Shown: positions 9,057 to 17,553, counted from the first letter of the stretch. The stretch is DNA of 64,000 nt from Bdellovibrio bacteriovorus (GCF_001592735.1 NZ_LUKE01000001.1:1809120-1873119), one strand, 5' to 3'. Translations and numbers: made by a program. The notes: generated by a model not told the origin, from the letters alone.

Positions 9057-10165
9057 TGGGGGCTGCCAATCAGTTAAAAGAAGCTTTGAAGTTTGATATT
9101 GAGGTCACAAAAGGCCCTCATACGGGCATGCGTTTAAGCTTCTCAAAACAGATTGTCGGTATCGGGCGCGGACCTGAAAACGATATTATTTTATCGTCAG
9201 ATCCTCGTAGCAGCCGTAAGCATGCTGAGATTCGTCAGCGTGATAGTGATTTTGTGATCGTCAATTTAAGTGAAAAGAACTTTATCTTGGTCAATGGCCA
9301 AACTGTTCAAACCGAAATCCTGACTCCAGGTTCGGTCATTCAAATTGGTGATTCAGAAATTCGTTTCAACCAAGAGATCTCGCAAATCAAGCCAGATCTT
9401 GCGGCCGTGCCATCGGTTTTTTCAACGCCGACGCCTCCGCCAATGCCATCGACACCTCCGCCAGCACCGATGGCTTCACCCAAAGCGCAAATGCCTGCGC
9501 GCCCCCAAGTGGCTTCCGCCCCGGCGATGCCTCGTCCGCAGACTCAGAATATGGGTTATGGTGGTTATCAACCACCGCCAGCTCGTCCGGCAGGTGCGGG
9601 TGTGGGTGGAGGGCCGTTATCAAATCCGAAAGTTCGTTTTTATGGAATCATCGCGATCATTGGGTTGGTGGGATATTATCTGTTCTTTTCGGACAGCCCT
9701 AAAGCTAAAAAAGATCCGAATGCTTTCCGTACTTCAGCCATTTCAATGCAAGAAGTGGCGGCGGCGCAAAAACGAACTGAAGAGATCATGACCACCAAAA
9801 AAGAAAAATATGATTCCGTTCAATATCGTCGTGCCCAGGAAAACTTTATCAAAGGTTTCCGAGACTATCAGCAAGGTCAGTACGCCCGAGCACGCGAAGC
9901 TTTCCAAGTGGTGTTAAACTTAGATCCGGAAAATGAGTTGGCAAAACGATACTATCATTTAGCCAAAATCAAATTTGATGAGTTAGTTAAATTTAATATG
10001 ATTCAAGGAAACCGTTATCGAGAAAAACGCAACTGGAGAATGTGCCAGTCCAATTACTCAAACGTTATGACTATGCTGCAGCACCGTAAGGATGACCCAA
10101 GTTACAAAGAAGCCAAACAATTCTTTGAAGAATGCACATTGAACTTAGAAGGAGGACGATACTAA
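9056..10165 (+). CDS. FHA-domain, single-pass membrane protein with TPR-like region
   Basis: A 369-residue protein with an N-terminal FHA domain (about 14-107; GIGRGPENDIIL, SSRKHAEI, NFILVNG). A Pro/Ala-rich linker (about 118-188) precedes one transmembrane helix (FYGIIAIIGLVGYYLFF, about 195-212). The segment beyond contains helical TPR-like repeats (for example YQQGQYARAREAFQVVLNLD). FHA inside and TPR outside the membrane is the inferred topology. The ATG at 9056 overlaps the upstream stop (TGATG) and has GGGAGG upstream, indicating coupled translation. The usual SxxNG of FHA domains reads SEKNF here, so phosphopeptide binding may be altered. Confidence 0.83.
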   Translation: MGAANQLKEALKFDIEVTKGPHTGMRLSFSKQIVGIGRGPENDIILSSDPRSSRKHAEIRQRDSDFVIVNLSEKNFILVNGQTVQTEILTPGSVIQIGDSEIRFNQEISQIKPDLAAVPSVFSTPTPPPMPSTPPPAPMASPKAQMPARPQVASAPAMPRPQTQNMGYGGYQPPPARPAGAGVGGGPLSNPKVRFYGIIAIIGLVGYYLFFSDSPKAKKDPNAFRTSAISMQEVAAAQKRTEEIMTTKKEKYDSVQYRRAQENFIKGFRDYQQGQYARAREAFQVVLNLDPENELAKRYYHLAKIKFDELVKFNMIQGNRYREKRNWRMCQSNYSNVMTMLQHRKDDPSYKEAKQFFEECTLNLEGGRY

Positions 10166-12180
10166 TGGCTCGCCTCCGTGTACGACTTCGTGGAAAACCC
10201 ATCTATGATATCACCCTTTCTGAAGACCGCTCCTACGTTGCGGGCCGTAAGGAAGATTGCGATATCGTATTACAACCTGAAAAAGGTATTTCGCGCGAGC
10301 ATTTCAAAGTCTCTTACGTTGACGGTGTTTGGCAGGTAGAGGTTGTTTCTCGTTATGGTGAAGTGATTCACAACGGGGAACAGATTCAGCACTTAGACCT
10401 GACTCATGGAGTGCTATTTTCTTTACCTCCGTATGAGTTTGATTATTTAAACACGACAGATGAAGTGGCCAAAGTGGACTCTTCATCAAATCTTCCGGCC
10501 TTGACGGGCGTGCATGAAGGGGCTGATTTCAGTGGCAGTGAAGAAAAAACTGTTATTGGTGTGGCCCCTACATCGGCCTATATAAAAATGGTGGATGTCG
10601 ATAATGAAACCCAAGAAATGATTCGCCTCGATGCGGGGGATTCGTGGGTTGCGGGGCGGGAATCTAGCTGCCATATTCATATTCGTGATCCTCGTGTCAG
10701 CCGACGCCAGTTTGAAATCCGTCGCGCGGGCTCGCAATACGTGATTATTGACTTGGGCAGCGTGAATGGAACTTTGGTGAACGGCAGTCCGATTTCATCA
10801 ACTGAAACCACGCCAATTCGCAGTGGCGACGCGATCAGTGTTTTAACCAATTATCTTTATTTTGAGTTGCATGATTCTCACTTCCAAAACCGTTTGGATA
10901 TGGTGGATTTACCGCCGCCAAACCCTTTGGTCCCGGTGGGAGGGCAAGATTCCGCGCCAGTGGAATATCAACAGCAATCTCCGCATGAACTCATGCCTTA
11001 TCACAATCATGCGGGCGTGCCGATGCAATATGATCCGCATGGACAGCCTTATCCGCTAGGGCCGGTGACCCCACCGCAACCGGTGGGGAAGCAAAAGTTT
11101 GATTTCCAAAAAAATCGCCCTAAGCTCATTATTGGGGCGGTGGCGCTGTTATTGGTGGCGTACTTGTTTAGCGACACCGGCGGTGGGCCAACACCCACCG
11201 GACCGGTAGGGGCCGCCCCAGGTTCCCCGGCAGAAGTTTTTAATAAACTTAAACCTGAGCAGCAGGCTTTGGTTCGTCAGCGATATAAGGATGCGAAAAA
11301 CTTGTACATGCAAGGAAAGTATCAATTAGCGCAAGATGAAATCGTAAAAATTCAGGAACTGGTTCCGGATTATGAAGACATCAAAGAAATTGAGCGTCTT
11401 TCGAAAGAAGCGATTTACATTCAAAATGAAGCTATTCGCCAAGCACAAATAGAAAAAGACAAAGCAGAAGCGGAAGAAAAATTTCAAAAACAAGCGACGG
11501 TCTGTGAAAAACAAATCAATTCACAAACCACGATCGCGCAGCTTGAGGACTGTATCAGCCCGGTCTTGCAGTTCAATCCTGAACATCCTAGATATCTGGC
11601 AATGAGAATGCGGGTTGAAAGCTTCATGGCGCAAAAAGAAGCCCAGGATGCACAACGCTTGGCTCATCAGTCCCAAGTGGCACAGTTACGAGGAATGTAT
11701 AGCCGAGCTCAAGATGTGCATAAAAAGGGAAAACCTTTGGATGCCATCACCGCTTATGAAAAAGTGGCGGATTCAAGATTGCCGGACCCTTCAGGATTAA
11801 AGGCCCAATCAAAACGTGCTATTGCGACGATTCGTCAGCAAATGAACTCCAAGACCGCCAGCTTGCAAAGTGAAGCGCAAAAGTTCTATGAGTCGCAAAA
11901 TTTAAAAGGCGCGATCATGGCTTTGCGTAAAGCTCGTATCATGGATCCCAACAATCCAGAGCTGCCAGAAAAAATCGAACTTTACACCACCGAACTGCGT
12001 AAGCAGATGATGAATATCTATCAAGAAGGAATTCTTGAAGAAAGCTTTGGTAACGTCGATGGTGGTGAGTCTAAAGCGGGGGCCAAAGACAAGTGGAAAA
12101 AAATCATGGAACTTGATGTGACAGATGGTGAGTACTATAAAAAGGCCTACATCAAGTTAAAAAAATACGGAGCTCTTTAA
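10165..12180 (+). CDS. Tandem-FHA, single-pass membrane protein with TPR/coiled-coil region
   Basis: A 671-residue protein with two FHA domains, about 1-90 (VAGRKEDCDIVL, ISREHFKV) and about 140-240 (VAGRESSCHIHI, VSRRQFEI, GSVNGTLVNG). The second has all canonical binding residues; the first lacks a clear SxxNG. A Pro/His/Gln-rich linker leads to a transmembrane helix (LIIGAVALLLVAYLF, about 323-338) and a helical region rich in TPR-like and coiled-coil segments. The start is the ATG at 10165, sharing one base with the previous stop and preceded by GGAGG. The architecture repeats that of the previous gene with one extra FHA domain, so the two are probably paralogues. Confidence 0.85.
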   Translation: MARLRVRLRGKPIYDITLSEDRSYVAGRKEDCDIVLQPEKGISREHFKVSYVDGVWQVEVVSRYGEVIHNGEQIQHLDLTHGVLFSLPPYEFDYLNTTDEVAKVDSSSNLPALTGVHEGADFSGSEEKTVIGVAPTSAYIKMVDVDNETQEMIRLDAGDSWVAGRESSCHIHIRDPRVSRRQFEIRRAGSQYVIIDLGSVNGTLVNGSPISSTETTPIRSGDAISVLTNYLYFELHDSHFQNRLDMVDLPPPNPLVPVGGQDSAPVEYQQQSPHELMPYHNHAGVPMQYDPHGQPYPLGPVTPPQPVGKQKFDFQKNRPKLIIGAVALLLVAYLFSDTGGGPTPTGPVGAAPGSPAEVFNKLKPEQQALVRQRYKDAKNLYMQGKYQLAQDEIVKIQELVPDYEDIKEIERLSKEAIYIQNEAIRQAQIEKDKAEAEEKFQKQATVCEKQINSQTTIAQLEDCISPVLQFNPEHPRYLAMRMRVESFMAQKEAQDAQRLAHQSQVAQLRGMYSRAQDVHKKGKPLDAITAYEKVADSRLPDPSGLKAQSKRAIATIRQQMNSKTASLQSEAQKFYESQNLKGAIMALRKARIMDPNNPELPEKIELYTTELRKQMMNIYQEGILEESFGNVDGGESKAGAKDKWKKIMELDVTDGEYYKKAYIKLKKYGAL

Positions 12181-12866
12181 TGAAAATTCAAGATCGCTCG
12201 TATAGCACCAAGATTTTTAGACCAAAACCTTTGATTCATAAAGAAGATGATGGCTCCTTGATCGTCATTGCAACCTCATGGGGTCAGCCAGAGCATGCCG
12301 AGCGCGCTAAAGAGGAAGTGGTTAAATACGTCACGGCAGCAAAATCCGACGTCGAGGTGACTTCGCCGTTTGAATTCCTCACGTGTTTGTCTGACGAAGT
12401 GAATTACGTGCGCACGGGCGTTTTGATTGCTAATGATATTCTTTATCGAGGCGAAAATCGCAATGAATACTTTTCGGGTGTGGAGCTTTTAGCGGTATTT
12501 AAGCGCGGTCCACAGGTCGCTTGGGCGCAGGTGGGATGTCCTAGCTTATTTATTCGTCGAGCGCGTCAAGGGATGCAGCCTTTATCTATCGGACAAGACC
12601 TTTCGGCAGAGATGTCAAACGCGGATGAAACATTGCCACCCTTGCCTTCGCAATTATTGGGATTAGATCCCACTTGCTATGTGCAGTGCGGGCATACTTA
12701 TGTGAAAGACGAAGATCAGCTGGTGTTATTGGCAAGCACCGCTGTTTCAACTTCATTATGGGTTCAGAACTATGAAGATCTGCAGTTGTCGTCGGTCACT
12801 CAAAAAATGATTCAGGAAAATCCAGAGTCGCCATTTTGGTTGGGCTTAATCAACATGACGGAATAA
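12180..12866 (+). CDS. PP2C-like protein lacking catalytic metal ligands (probable pseudophosphatase)
   Basis: I do not recognise this as a standard family member, but the 228-residue order of motifs follows PP2C phosphatases. IVIATSWGQPEHAERAKEE (28-46) sits where vaDGMGGhxxGexAS is expected; AWAQVGCPSLFIRRA (114-128) matches AhVGDSRayllR; QLLGLDPTCYV (158-168) matches RalG.dp.; and DQLVLLASTAVS (179-190) matches D.lLLcSDGL. At each site the metal-binding Asp or Gly is replaced (DG to TS, GDS to GCP, SDG to STA). It is therefore predicted to be catalytically dead. It is the last gene of the FHA operon, sharing one base with the gene before it, so a role as binding or regulatory subunit is inferred. 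Confidence 0.65.
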   Translation: MKIQDRSYSTKIFRPKPLIHKEDDGSLIVIATSWGQPEHAERAKEEVVKYVTAAKSDVEVTSPFEFLTCLSDEVNYVRTGVLIANDILYRGENRNEYFSGVELLAVFKRGPQVAWAQVGCPSLFIRRARQGMQPLSIGQDLSAEMSNADETLPPLPSQLLGLDPTCYVQCGHTYVKDEDQLVLLASTAVSTSLWVQNYEDLQLSSVTQKMIQENPESPFWLGLINMTE

Positions 12867-12874
12867 GCCCGTCC

Positions 12875-14689
12875 TTAGTCAAAGTTTTCTTCGGTTGCAA
12901 TTGATTTATAAACGGTATTTTTGATCTTGGCGTATTCGGGCAGGGATAACGCGAGTTCGGTCCGCGAAGGAGCATAGATATTATCGCGTGAGGTATCCCA
13001 AATCAGGCCCGTTGCGATGTTGGTGCGTTGAATTTGTTGATCCAACATATAATTTCGGAATGAGCGCTCAAATCTTTTTCTTTGCGCATCTTTGTTTAAA
13101 CCACGCACGTCGGCACGCAACCAATCAATCATTTCTAAAAATAAGGGATCAGAGCAGGCTTTGAGCTGAGCTGTTTCGAAGGTTTTGCTTGAAAGTAAAA
13201 GGAAGCAAGGATCGGTCAGGTGAAGATTTTTGGCATTTAAATGGCGATCAGCCACATACTGCCAAAGCTCGACATTATTTTTAGATCCCAGTTGCTTTAG
13301 GGTGTCCCAACTTTTTTGGTTTAAAGCAATTTGCGCGGTCCAATTTAAAAGATCTACGCTGCGAGGTTGTTGGGCCGAAAGTCGTTTTAAATCTTTAAGT
13401 AAAAGGCCTTCTTGATCGGCGCGCATCCATCGCGAGAAGGACAGGCTTAATTTTGCCGTCCATTCGTTTTCGGGAGGTGAAAATGCCGGGAACTGAAGTT
13501 TGCTTAAAAGATTTTGCAGTCGAGTGGTCGTGGGCAGAATACTTTCCTGTAACAAAGGCAACGGATTGATTTCAAAGCGATCAACCAGCGTATTATAAAG
13601 CAACGGCTTTTCGTCATTGATGTAAAGCACGTGATTTGAAATGGCGGCCGTACGTAAAGGCCCCGCTTTTCTCCAAAGACCCCAGCCGGTTTCTAATAAT
13701 ATCGGGCGATCATCAGGCCAGGTGGCGTTCGGACTTTTCAGTACGCCGGATAAAGACGTCGCGGGGAATGAAGAGTCTGAATCCACACTGCTTGTGCCTA
13801 AAATTTCATACAAGGTGCGACCGACATCTACCAAGGAAACGTTTTGGTCGATTTTCCAGTGAATGGCTTGATCGCGTTTGCGCGGTTGTGACGGCTTAAT
13901 AAACAAAGCGACTTGTGTATTTTCCCCGTGCAAGTTTAACGGCGAAAGCTCTTTATACCGGTCACTCGTGGTATGACCGTTAAGTCCCATTAAAACCACG
14001 GTGGTTGAATCCCAGCGCTTGGATTTTTTTAGGTTTTGAATCAGTTCGTAAAGTGTTTCGTCCAGTTCGTCGAGCTGACTTTCTAGGCTGAGGTTTCGGG
14101 CTTCTCCCAATTCGGTGACCGTTTGGGTGTTGGTGAAAATCAAATCCGGAACGTAAATAACCGTAAAAAAAGAATCACCCGCGACCTCTTGTTTAAGCCA
14201 GGTTGTAAAGGCGTCGGAATTTTTTTTGAAAGGGCGAAATAAAGCAGGAAAGTTTGGAATAACATTGTCGTCAAACAATTCAAATCCCTGGTGCAGTCCG
14301 GATCGACGAAATACCGGAGCGCCACCGGAAAAAAAGCTAGTGCGATAATCTTGCCGTAATGCGATTTCGGCGGCGGTTTCAAATTCCGGTGCCAGTCCAG
14401 GCGCACCGTTGTGACGCACTTTGTGCTGATAAGGGTAAAGGCCCGTTAAAACTGACGCCAATGCAGGAACGGAAAGTGTAGAGGGGGTGTAGGCATGAGT
14501 AAAGCGAACGGACTCGTTGCAAAACAATTGAAAACCAGACCTCTCTGCATCTTCTTGACGGCATGTGATATCCGTAAAGGTCAATTCGTCAACCGCGATA
14601 ACGAGCACCGATGTCCTGTCAGAGGTTTTGCAGGAAATCTGGACTAAGCTCAGTGCTGTTAGAAGAAGAATCAAAATGATGTTCTGCAT
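12875..14689 (-). CDS. Sulfatase/alkaline-phosphatase-superfamily protein with degenerate active site
   Basis: The 604-residue product starts at the ATG at 14689 with a short signal peptide that ends in a possible lipobox (VQISC, Cys20; not canonical). VLVIAVDELTFTD fits the first metal-binding strand of sulfatases and LTGLYPYQHKVRHNG fits the segment after the nucleophile. The expected CxPSR is SVPAL (Ser73), which cannot carry the usual formylglycine signature, and the later SDHG metal motif reads GLNG (in VVLMGLNGH). The C-terminal 200 residues are a helical domain of unknown type. It may be a pseudoenzyme or a divergent phospho- or transfer enzyme. Start codons further upstream would extend into the divergent exbB gene. 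Confidence 0.7.
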   Translation of the reverse strand: MQNIILILLLTALSLVQISCKTSDRTSVLVIAVDELTFTDITCRQEDAERSGFQLFCNESVRFTHAYTPSTLSVPALASVLTGLYPYQHKVRHNGAPGLAPEFETAAEIALRQDYRTSFFSGGAPVFRRSGLHQGFELFDDNVIPNFPALFRPFKKNSDAFTTWLKQEVAGDSFFTVIYVPDLIFTNTQTVTELGEARNLSLESQLDELDETLYELIQNLKKSKRWDSTTVVLMGLNGHTTSDRYKELSPLNLHGENTQVALFIKPSQPRKRDQAIHWKIDQNVSLVDVGRTLYEILGTSSVDSDSSFPATSLSGVLKSPNATWPDDRPILLETGWGLWRKAGPLRTAAISNHVLYINDEKPLLYNTLVDRFEINPLPLLQESILPTTTRLQNLLSKLQFPAFSPPENEWTAKLSLSFSRWMRADQEGLLLKDLKRLSAQQPRSVDLLNWTAQIALNQKSWDTLKQLGSKNNVELWQYVADRHLNAKNLHLTDPCFLLLSSKTFETAQLKACSDPLFLEMIDWLRADVRGLNKDAQRKRFERSFRNYMLDQQIQRTNIATGLIWDTSRDNIYAPSRTELALSLPEYAKIKNTVYKSIATEENFD

Positions 14690-14767
14690 ACCTTGACCGG
14701 GTGTAATGGTTCTATAGATAATGATGCAATAACTTTGCTCAGTCAAAGACCTTGGAGGAAAAGGCCC

Positions 14768-15397
14768 ATGCTCACGGAAAAAATTTTTGCAGTCGCTCAT
14801 CTTGCGGATCAAGTCATTCTTTGGATTCTTTTAGTTCTCAGCGTATTGAGCATCGGGATGATATTAGAGCGCTTTTTCGCGCTTAAAAGAATTTCAAATG
14901 AATCTAATCGTGTGCGTGGACGTATCAAATTAGCTTTGCAAAGTAACAGTCTTGAAGATGTCGAAGATCTGGCAAAAGATCATTCTTCGATTGAAGGACG
15001 GGCGGCAAGTTACGCGATGAAACACATGAGAGACGCTGGTAGCAAGGGTCTTGAGCAAGTCTTTAATACATTTGCACTGACGGAGCGCCCAGAACTTGAA
15101 AAGTTTTTGGGTTTCTTAGCGACGGTGGGATCAAATGCCCCTTACATCGGTCTTTTCGGAACCGTACTTGGTATCATGAAAGCGTTTAATGATTTGGCGA
15201 CAGCTCCCGAAGCGGGTCAACAAACAGTGATGGCGGGTATTTCGATGGCCTTAGTGGCGACGGCCGCCGGTCTTTTCGTGGCGATCCCGGCGGTTGCGGC
15301 TTACAACTATTACAGCAAGCAAGTTCGTGGCATTTTCTTGAACATCGAATCGGTGAAAGAGTTGTGCGTTGCTTACGCTAAGAAAAAAGGTGTGTAA
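14768..15397 (+). CDS. exbB: MotA/TolQ/ExbB proton-channel family protein
   Basis: A 209-residue inner-membrane protein with three predicted helices. The conserved block GSNAPYIGLFGTVLGIMKAF and the final helix with ALVATAAGLFVAIPAVAAYN are typical of TolQ/ExbB. With an ExbD/TolR partner it forms a proton-driven motor that energises TonB- or TolA-type proteins across the periplasm. The ATG at 14768 is preceded by GGAGGAAAAGGCCC. The next gene, three bases away, is the partner. No tonB, tolA or tolB is adjacent, so which system it powers is unknown. Confidence 0.9.
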   Translation: MLTEKIFAVAHLADQVILWILLVLSVLSIGMILERFFALKRISNESNRVRGRIKLALQSNSLEDVEDLAKDHSSIEGRAASYAMKHMRDAGSKGLEQVFNTFALTERPELEKFLGFLATVGSNAPYIGLFGTVLGIMKAFNDLATAPEAGQQTVMAGISMALVATAAGLFVAIPAVAAYNYYSKQVRGIFLNIESVKELCVAYAKKKGV

Positions 15398-15399
15398 TC

Positions 15400-15807
15400 A
15401 TGGCTTTTAAGTCTTTGCATGACGACAACGACGCCATCGCGGACATTAACGTTGTTCCGCTGGTGGATATCATTCTGGTGGTTTTGATCATCTTCATGGT
15501 CACGGCCCCGATGTTTATGAAGCCGACCATCAATGTTAATTTACCGAAGGCCGCGAGCGGTGATCAGACGGCGCCAAGTAAATTGAATATTGCTTTAACG
15601 GCGGACGGTCGCATTAATCTAAATGGTACTTTTGTAAGTGAAGAAGATGTGCGCGCCAAAGCGACTGAAGAGGTCGCGAAAAATGCCGATGTCCAAGCCA
15701 TCATCTCTGCGGATAAAGACGTTCCGCACGGAAAAGTCGTAGGACTGCTTGATGTGGTTAAAGGTGTTGGCGTTAAGAAATTCGCGATCAGTATTGATAA
15801 AAAATAG
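15400..15807 (+). CDS. exbD: ExbD/TolR family biopolymer transport protein
   Basis: A 135-residue protein with a short cytoplasmic N-terminus, one transmembrane helix carrying the conserved acidic residue (INVVPLVDIILVVLIIFMV; the Asp in PLVDI is the proton-binding position) and a periplasmic domain of about 90 residues (AIISADKDVPHGKVVGLLD). It pairs with the ExbB-like protein encoded three bases upstream. The pair is divergently transcribed from the sulfatase-like gene and followed by a terminator hairpin shared with the convergent lipoprotein gene. Confidence 0.92.
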   Translation: MAFKSLHDDNDAIADINVVPLVDIILVVLIIFMVTAPMFMKPTINVNLPKAASGDQTAPSKLNIALTADGRINLNGTFVSEEDVRAKATEEVAKNADVQAIISADKDVPHGKVVGLLDVVKGVGVKKFAISIDKK

Positions 15808-15816
15808 ATTTTTAAA

Positions 15817-15839
15817 AACTCCGGTGTCTTGCCGGAGTT
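15817..15839 (-). terminator. Intrinsic terminator of the Ig-like lipoprotein gene, probably bidirectional
   Basis: AACTCCGG (15817-15824) pairs with CCGGAGTT (15832-15839) across a seven-base loop. Read on the minus strand the stem is followed at once by TTAAAAATCTATTTTTT, giving a U-rich tract. On the plus strand the tract is weaker, but the position 9 bases after exbD suits termination there too. The stem overlaps the stop codon of the minus-strand lipoprotein gene. Confidence 0.7.
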
Positions 15840-16926
15840 ATCTTGAAGAGCCGCGTGGTGGTGGCGTGTAGGTCCATTTACACGTATTCTGTTTTAATAA
15901 AAGCTTTTTGTTACGACATTCAAAATTGACTTGGCCGGTGTATGTATAGCCGTTGCCGTCGGCATATTGATTATAAAAACCACTATCGGCGCCGCTTGGA
16001 TTTGGTTGCGGCGTATGAATGCGCGGGATCGCAGTGCGACAGCTGATGAAAGTTGTTCCGCCATAACCGATGTTCGCGGACACATTAAACGTAGAAACAC
16101 CGGCATATTTCGCCAATGAATAAAGATTATAAGTGTCATAACTTTGATGCAGCAAAAATTTTCCGCGAGGACCATCAAAGTATTCCGTAAAATATTTCGG
16201 CTCAAGAACATCGTAGGTGGCGTTGGTGAAAGTAAAATAACTGCCCGCCGCGCAACCCACTTGCGGCTCGACGATGTTGACGGCGGCTCTTTCACTGCGA
16301 ACGGTGCGACCGGTGGCATCCGTAACTTCTACGGCATAAAAGCCTGCTTTTTTATAGCTATCAGCATTGTCAGAGATGAATTGGTACTGACCCAAGACGT
16401 GATCCATCGCGACGCCATCTTTGAACCACTGGTATTTTAACGGAGATTTCCCGCCTGCGGTTTGTACACTCAACTCAAAGCCTTGTCCTTCTTGTACGTT
16501 CACACTCGCTGGTGGAGTTGAAATACGCAGAAGGTCACTTCCTGTGCCTCCCGTTCCGCCACTCGTAGATCCTCCGCCCGTGCTACCTCCGGAACTTCCA
16601 CCTGTGTTGCCGCCACCGCCGACAGAAATGCCTCCGCCACCGCCTGCGCTGGCATTAGAACCGTTGGTGGAAACACTGCCGCCGCCTCCGCCCGCAAACC
16701 CAGAGCTAGAGCCACTGCCGCTGCCTGAGCTCCAAAGGCTTGAATTGCCGTTATTAGATGTTGAGGAAGAAGATTTGGACTCTTCGGAAGTACAGTTTTT
16801 CGAGCTATCAGAGCAAGCTTGAGGAGCGGGCGCACAGTTTTGAAAGCTGAGAATGGTTAGTAACGCGATCAGAAGACCGGACATAAGTCGGAAATTTCGA
16901 ATCTTTTTGAGAAAACGACGACTCAT
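15838..16926 (-). CDS. Surface lipoprotein with Gly/Ser stalk and Ig-like domain
   Basis: A 362-residue protein. The signal peptide ends LTILSFQNCAPAP, with Cys31 as likely lipidation site; the FQNC ending is shared with the lipoprotein at 33641. Residues about 45-130 are an almost pure Gly/Ser/Thr/Asn stalk. Residues about 133-220 form an Ig-like domain (PPASVNVQEGQGFELSV, then KYQWFKDGVAM and GFYAVEVTDATG). The C-terminal part (about 221-362) holds six or more cysteines and many aromatics and is unrecognised. The design suggests a ligand-binding module held away from the outer membrane. Confidence 0.82.
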   Translation of the reverse strand: MSRRFLKKIRNFRLMSGLLIALLTILSFQNCAPAPQACSDSSKNCTSEESKSSSSTSNNGNSSLWSSGSGSGSSSGFAGGGGGSVSTNGSNASAGGGGGISVGGGGNTGGSSGGSTGGGSTSGGTGGTGSDLLRISTPPASVNVQEGQGFELSVQTAGGKSPLKYQWFKDGVAMDHVLGQYQFISDNADSYKKAGFYAVEVTDATGRTVRSERAAVNIVEPQVGCAAGSYFTFTNATYDVLEPKYFTEYFDGPRGKFLLHQSYDTYNLYSLAKYAGVSTFNVSANIGYGGTTFISCRTAIPRIHTPQPNPSGADSGFYNQYADGNGYTYTGQVNFECRNKKLLLKQNTCKWTYTPPPRGSSR

Positions 16927-17055
16927 CAGTAAAGCTCCCCTTTGCGTTACTAGACTTTTATACGGCAGAAATGTGGAAAAACTTAACTGCGCAAGGCTAC
17001 ATTCTCAGAATGATACGGCTAAAGTCCTGTAACTGCTCTCCGATGAAGAAGCATA

Positions 17056-17553
17056 ATGTTTAAGTTTCAAATTACAGAAAACAAAATGATCGCTATGACC
17101 GCTTTATTGGTGGTAGCAATGGCCTTCCCGACTTACCAAACGTTGGCGCAAAACGACGAGGTAAAAAAGGAAGAGGTTGCCGTGGTCACTTTGGATTCTG
17201 ATCGCAAGCCGGCAAGCATTGCAAGCCCCGGTTTAAAGGATCATAAACCGCGTGCGCAATTTCAAACGGTGGATTTGAAGTGCACAAAAAAAATGTTCAG
17301 CCCCTTGAGCATCGCGGGTGGTTACGTTCAATTCCAAGGTAAGAATTGCCTGAATAATTTCAAAGAGGGTGATGTTGAGATCATCAATAAAAGTAACGGT
17401 TTTACCGCTTCGATCTTTTTGCGCGGCAGCGATAAATACCAAACCGATCTGATCCAGCTTCAACAAGGGGACAATGAAATTGCGATTCGCTATCGCGAAA
17501 GTTCTGGAAAGTCCGTTGAAGAGATCATCCGCATTCACGCGTCTTCGATTTAA
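17056..17553 (+). CDS. Secreted protein of unknown function
   Basis: No family recognised. The 165-residue product has an N-terminal hydrophobic segment (MIAMTALLVVAMAFPTYQTLAQ) after a polar start of ten residues, consistent with a signal peptide cleaved after LAQ or with a membrane anchor. The mature part is a compact domain with two cysteines (DLKCTKK and GKNCLNN) and beta-strand-like alternation, ending IRIHASSI. It is divergent from the Ig-like lipoprotein gene, with 129 bases between starts. Confidence 0.7.
   Translation: MFKFQITENKMIAMTALLVVAMAFPTYQTLAQNDEVKKEEVAVVTLDSDRKPASIASPGLKDHKPRAQFQTVDLKCTKKMFSPLSIAGGYVQFQGKNCLNNFKEGDVEIINKSNGFTASIFLRGSDKYQTDLIQLQQGDNEIAIRYRESSGKSVEEIIRIHASSI

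Noticed and set aside
6151..12866. Type VI secretion or Fha-type system
   Set aside because: FHA proteins occur in type VI loci, but no Tss genes are present and the lead gene is TadC.
16421..16822. 133-codon Pro-rich frame opposite the Ig-like lipoprotein
   Set aside because: It is the antisense reading of the Gly/Ser stalk codons, which always produces a Pro-rich shadow.
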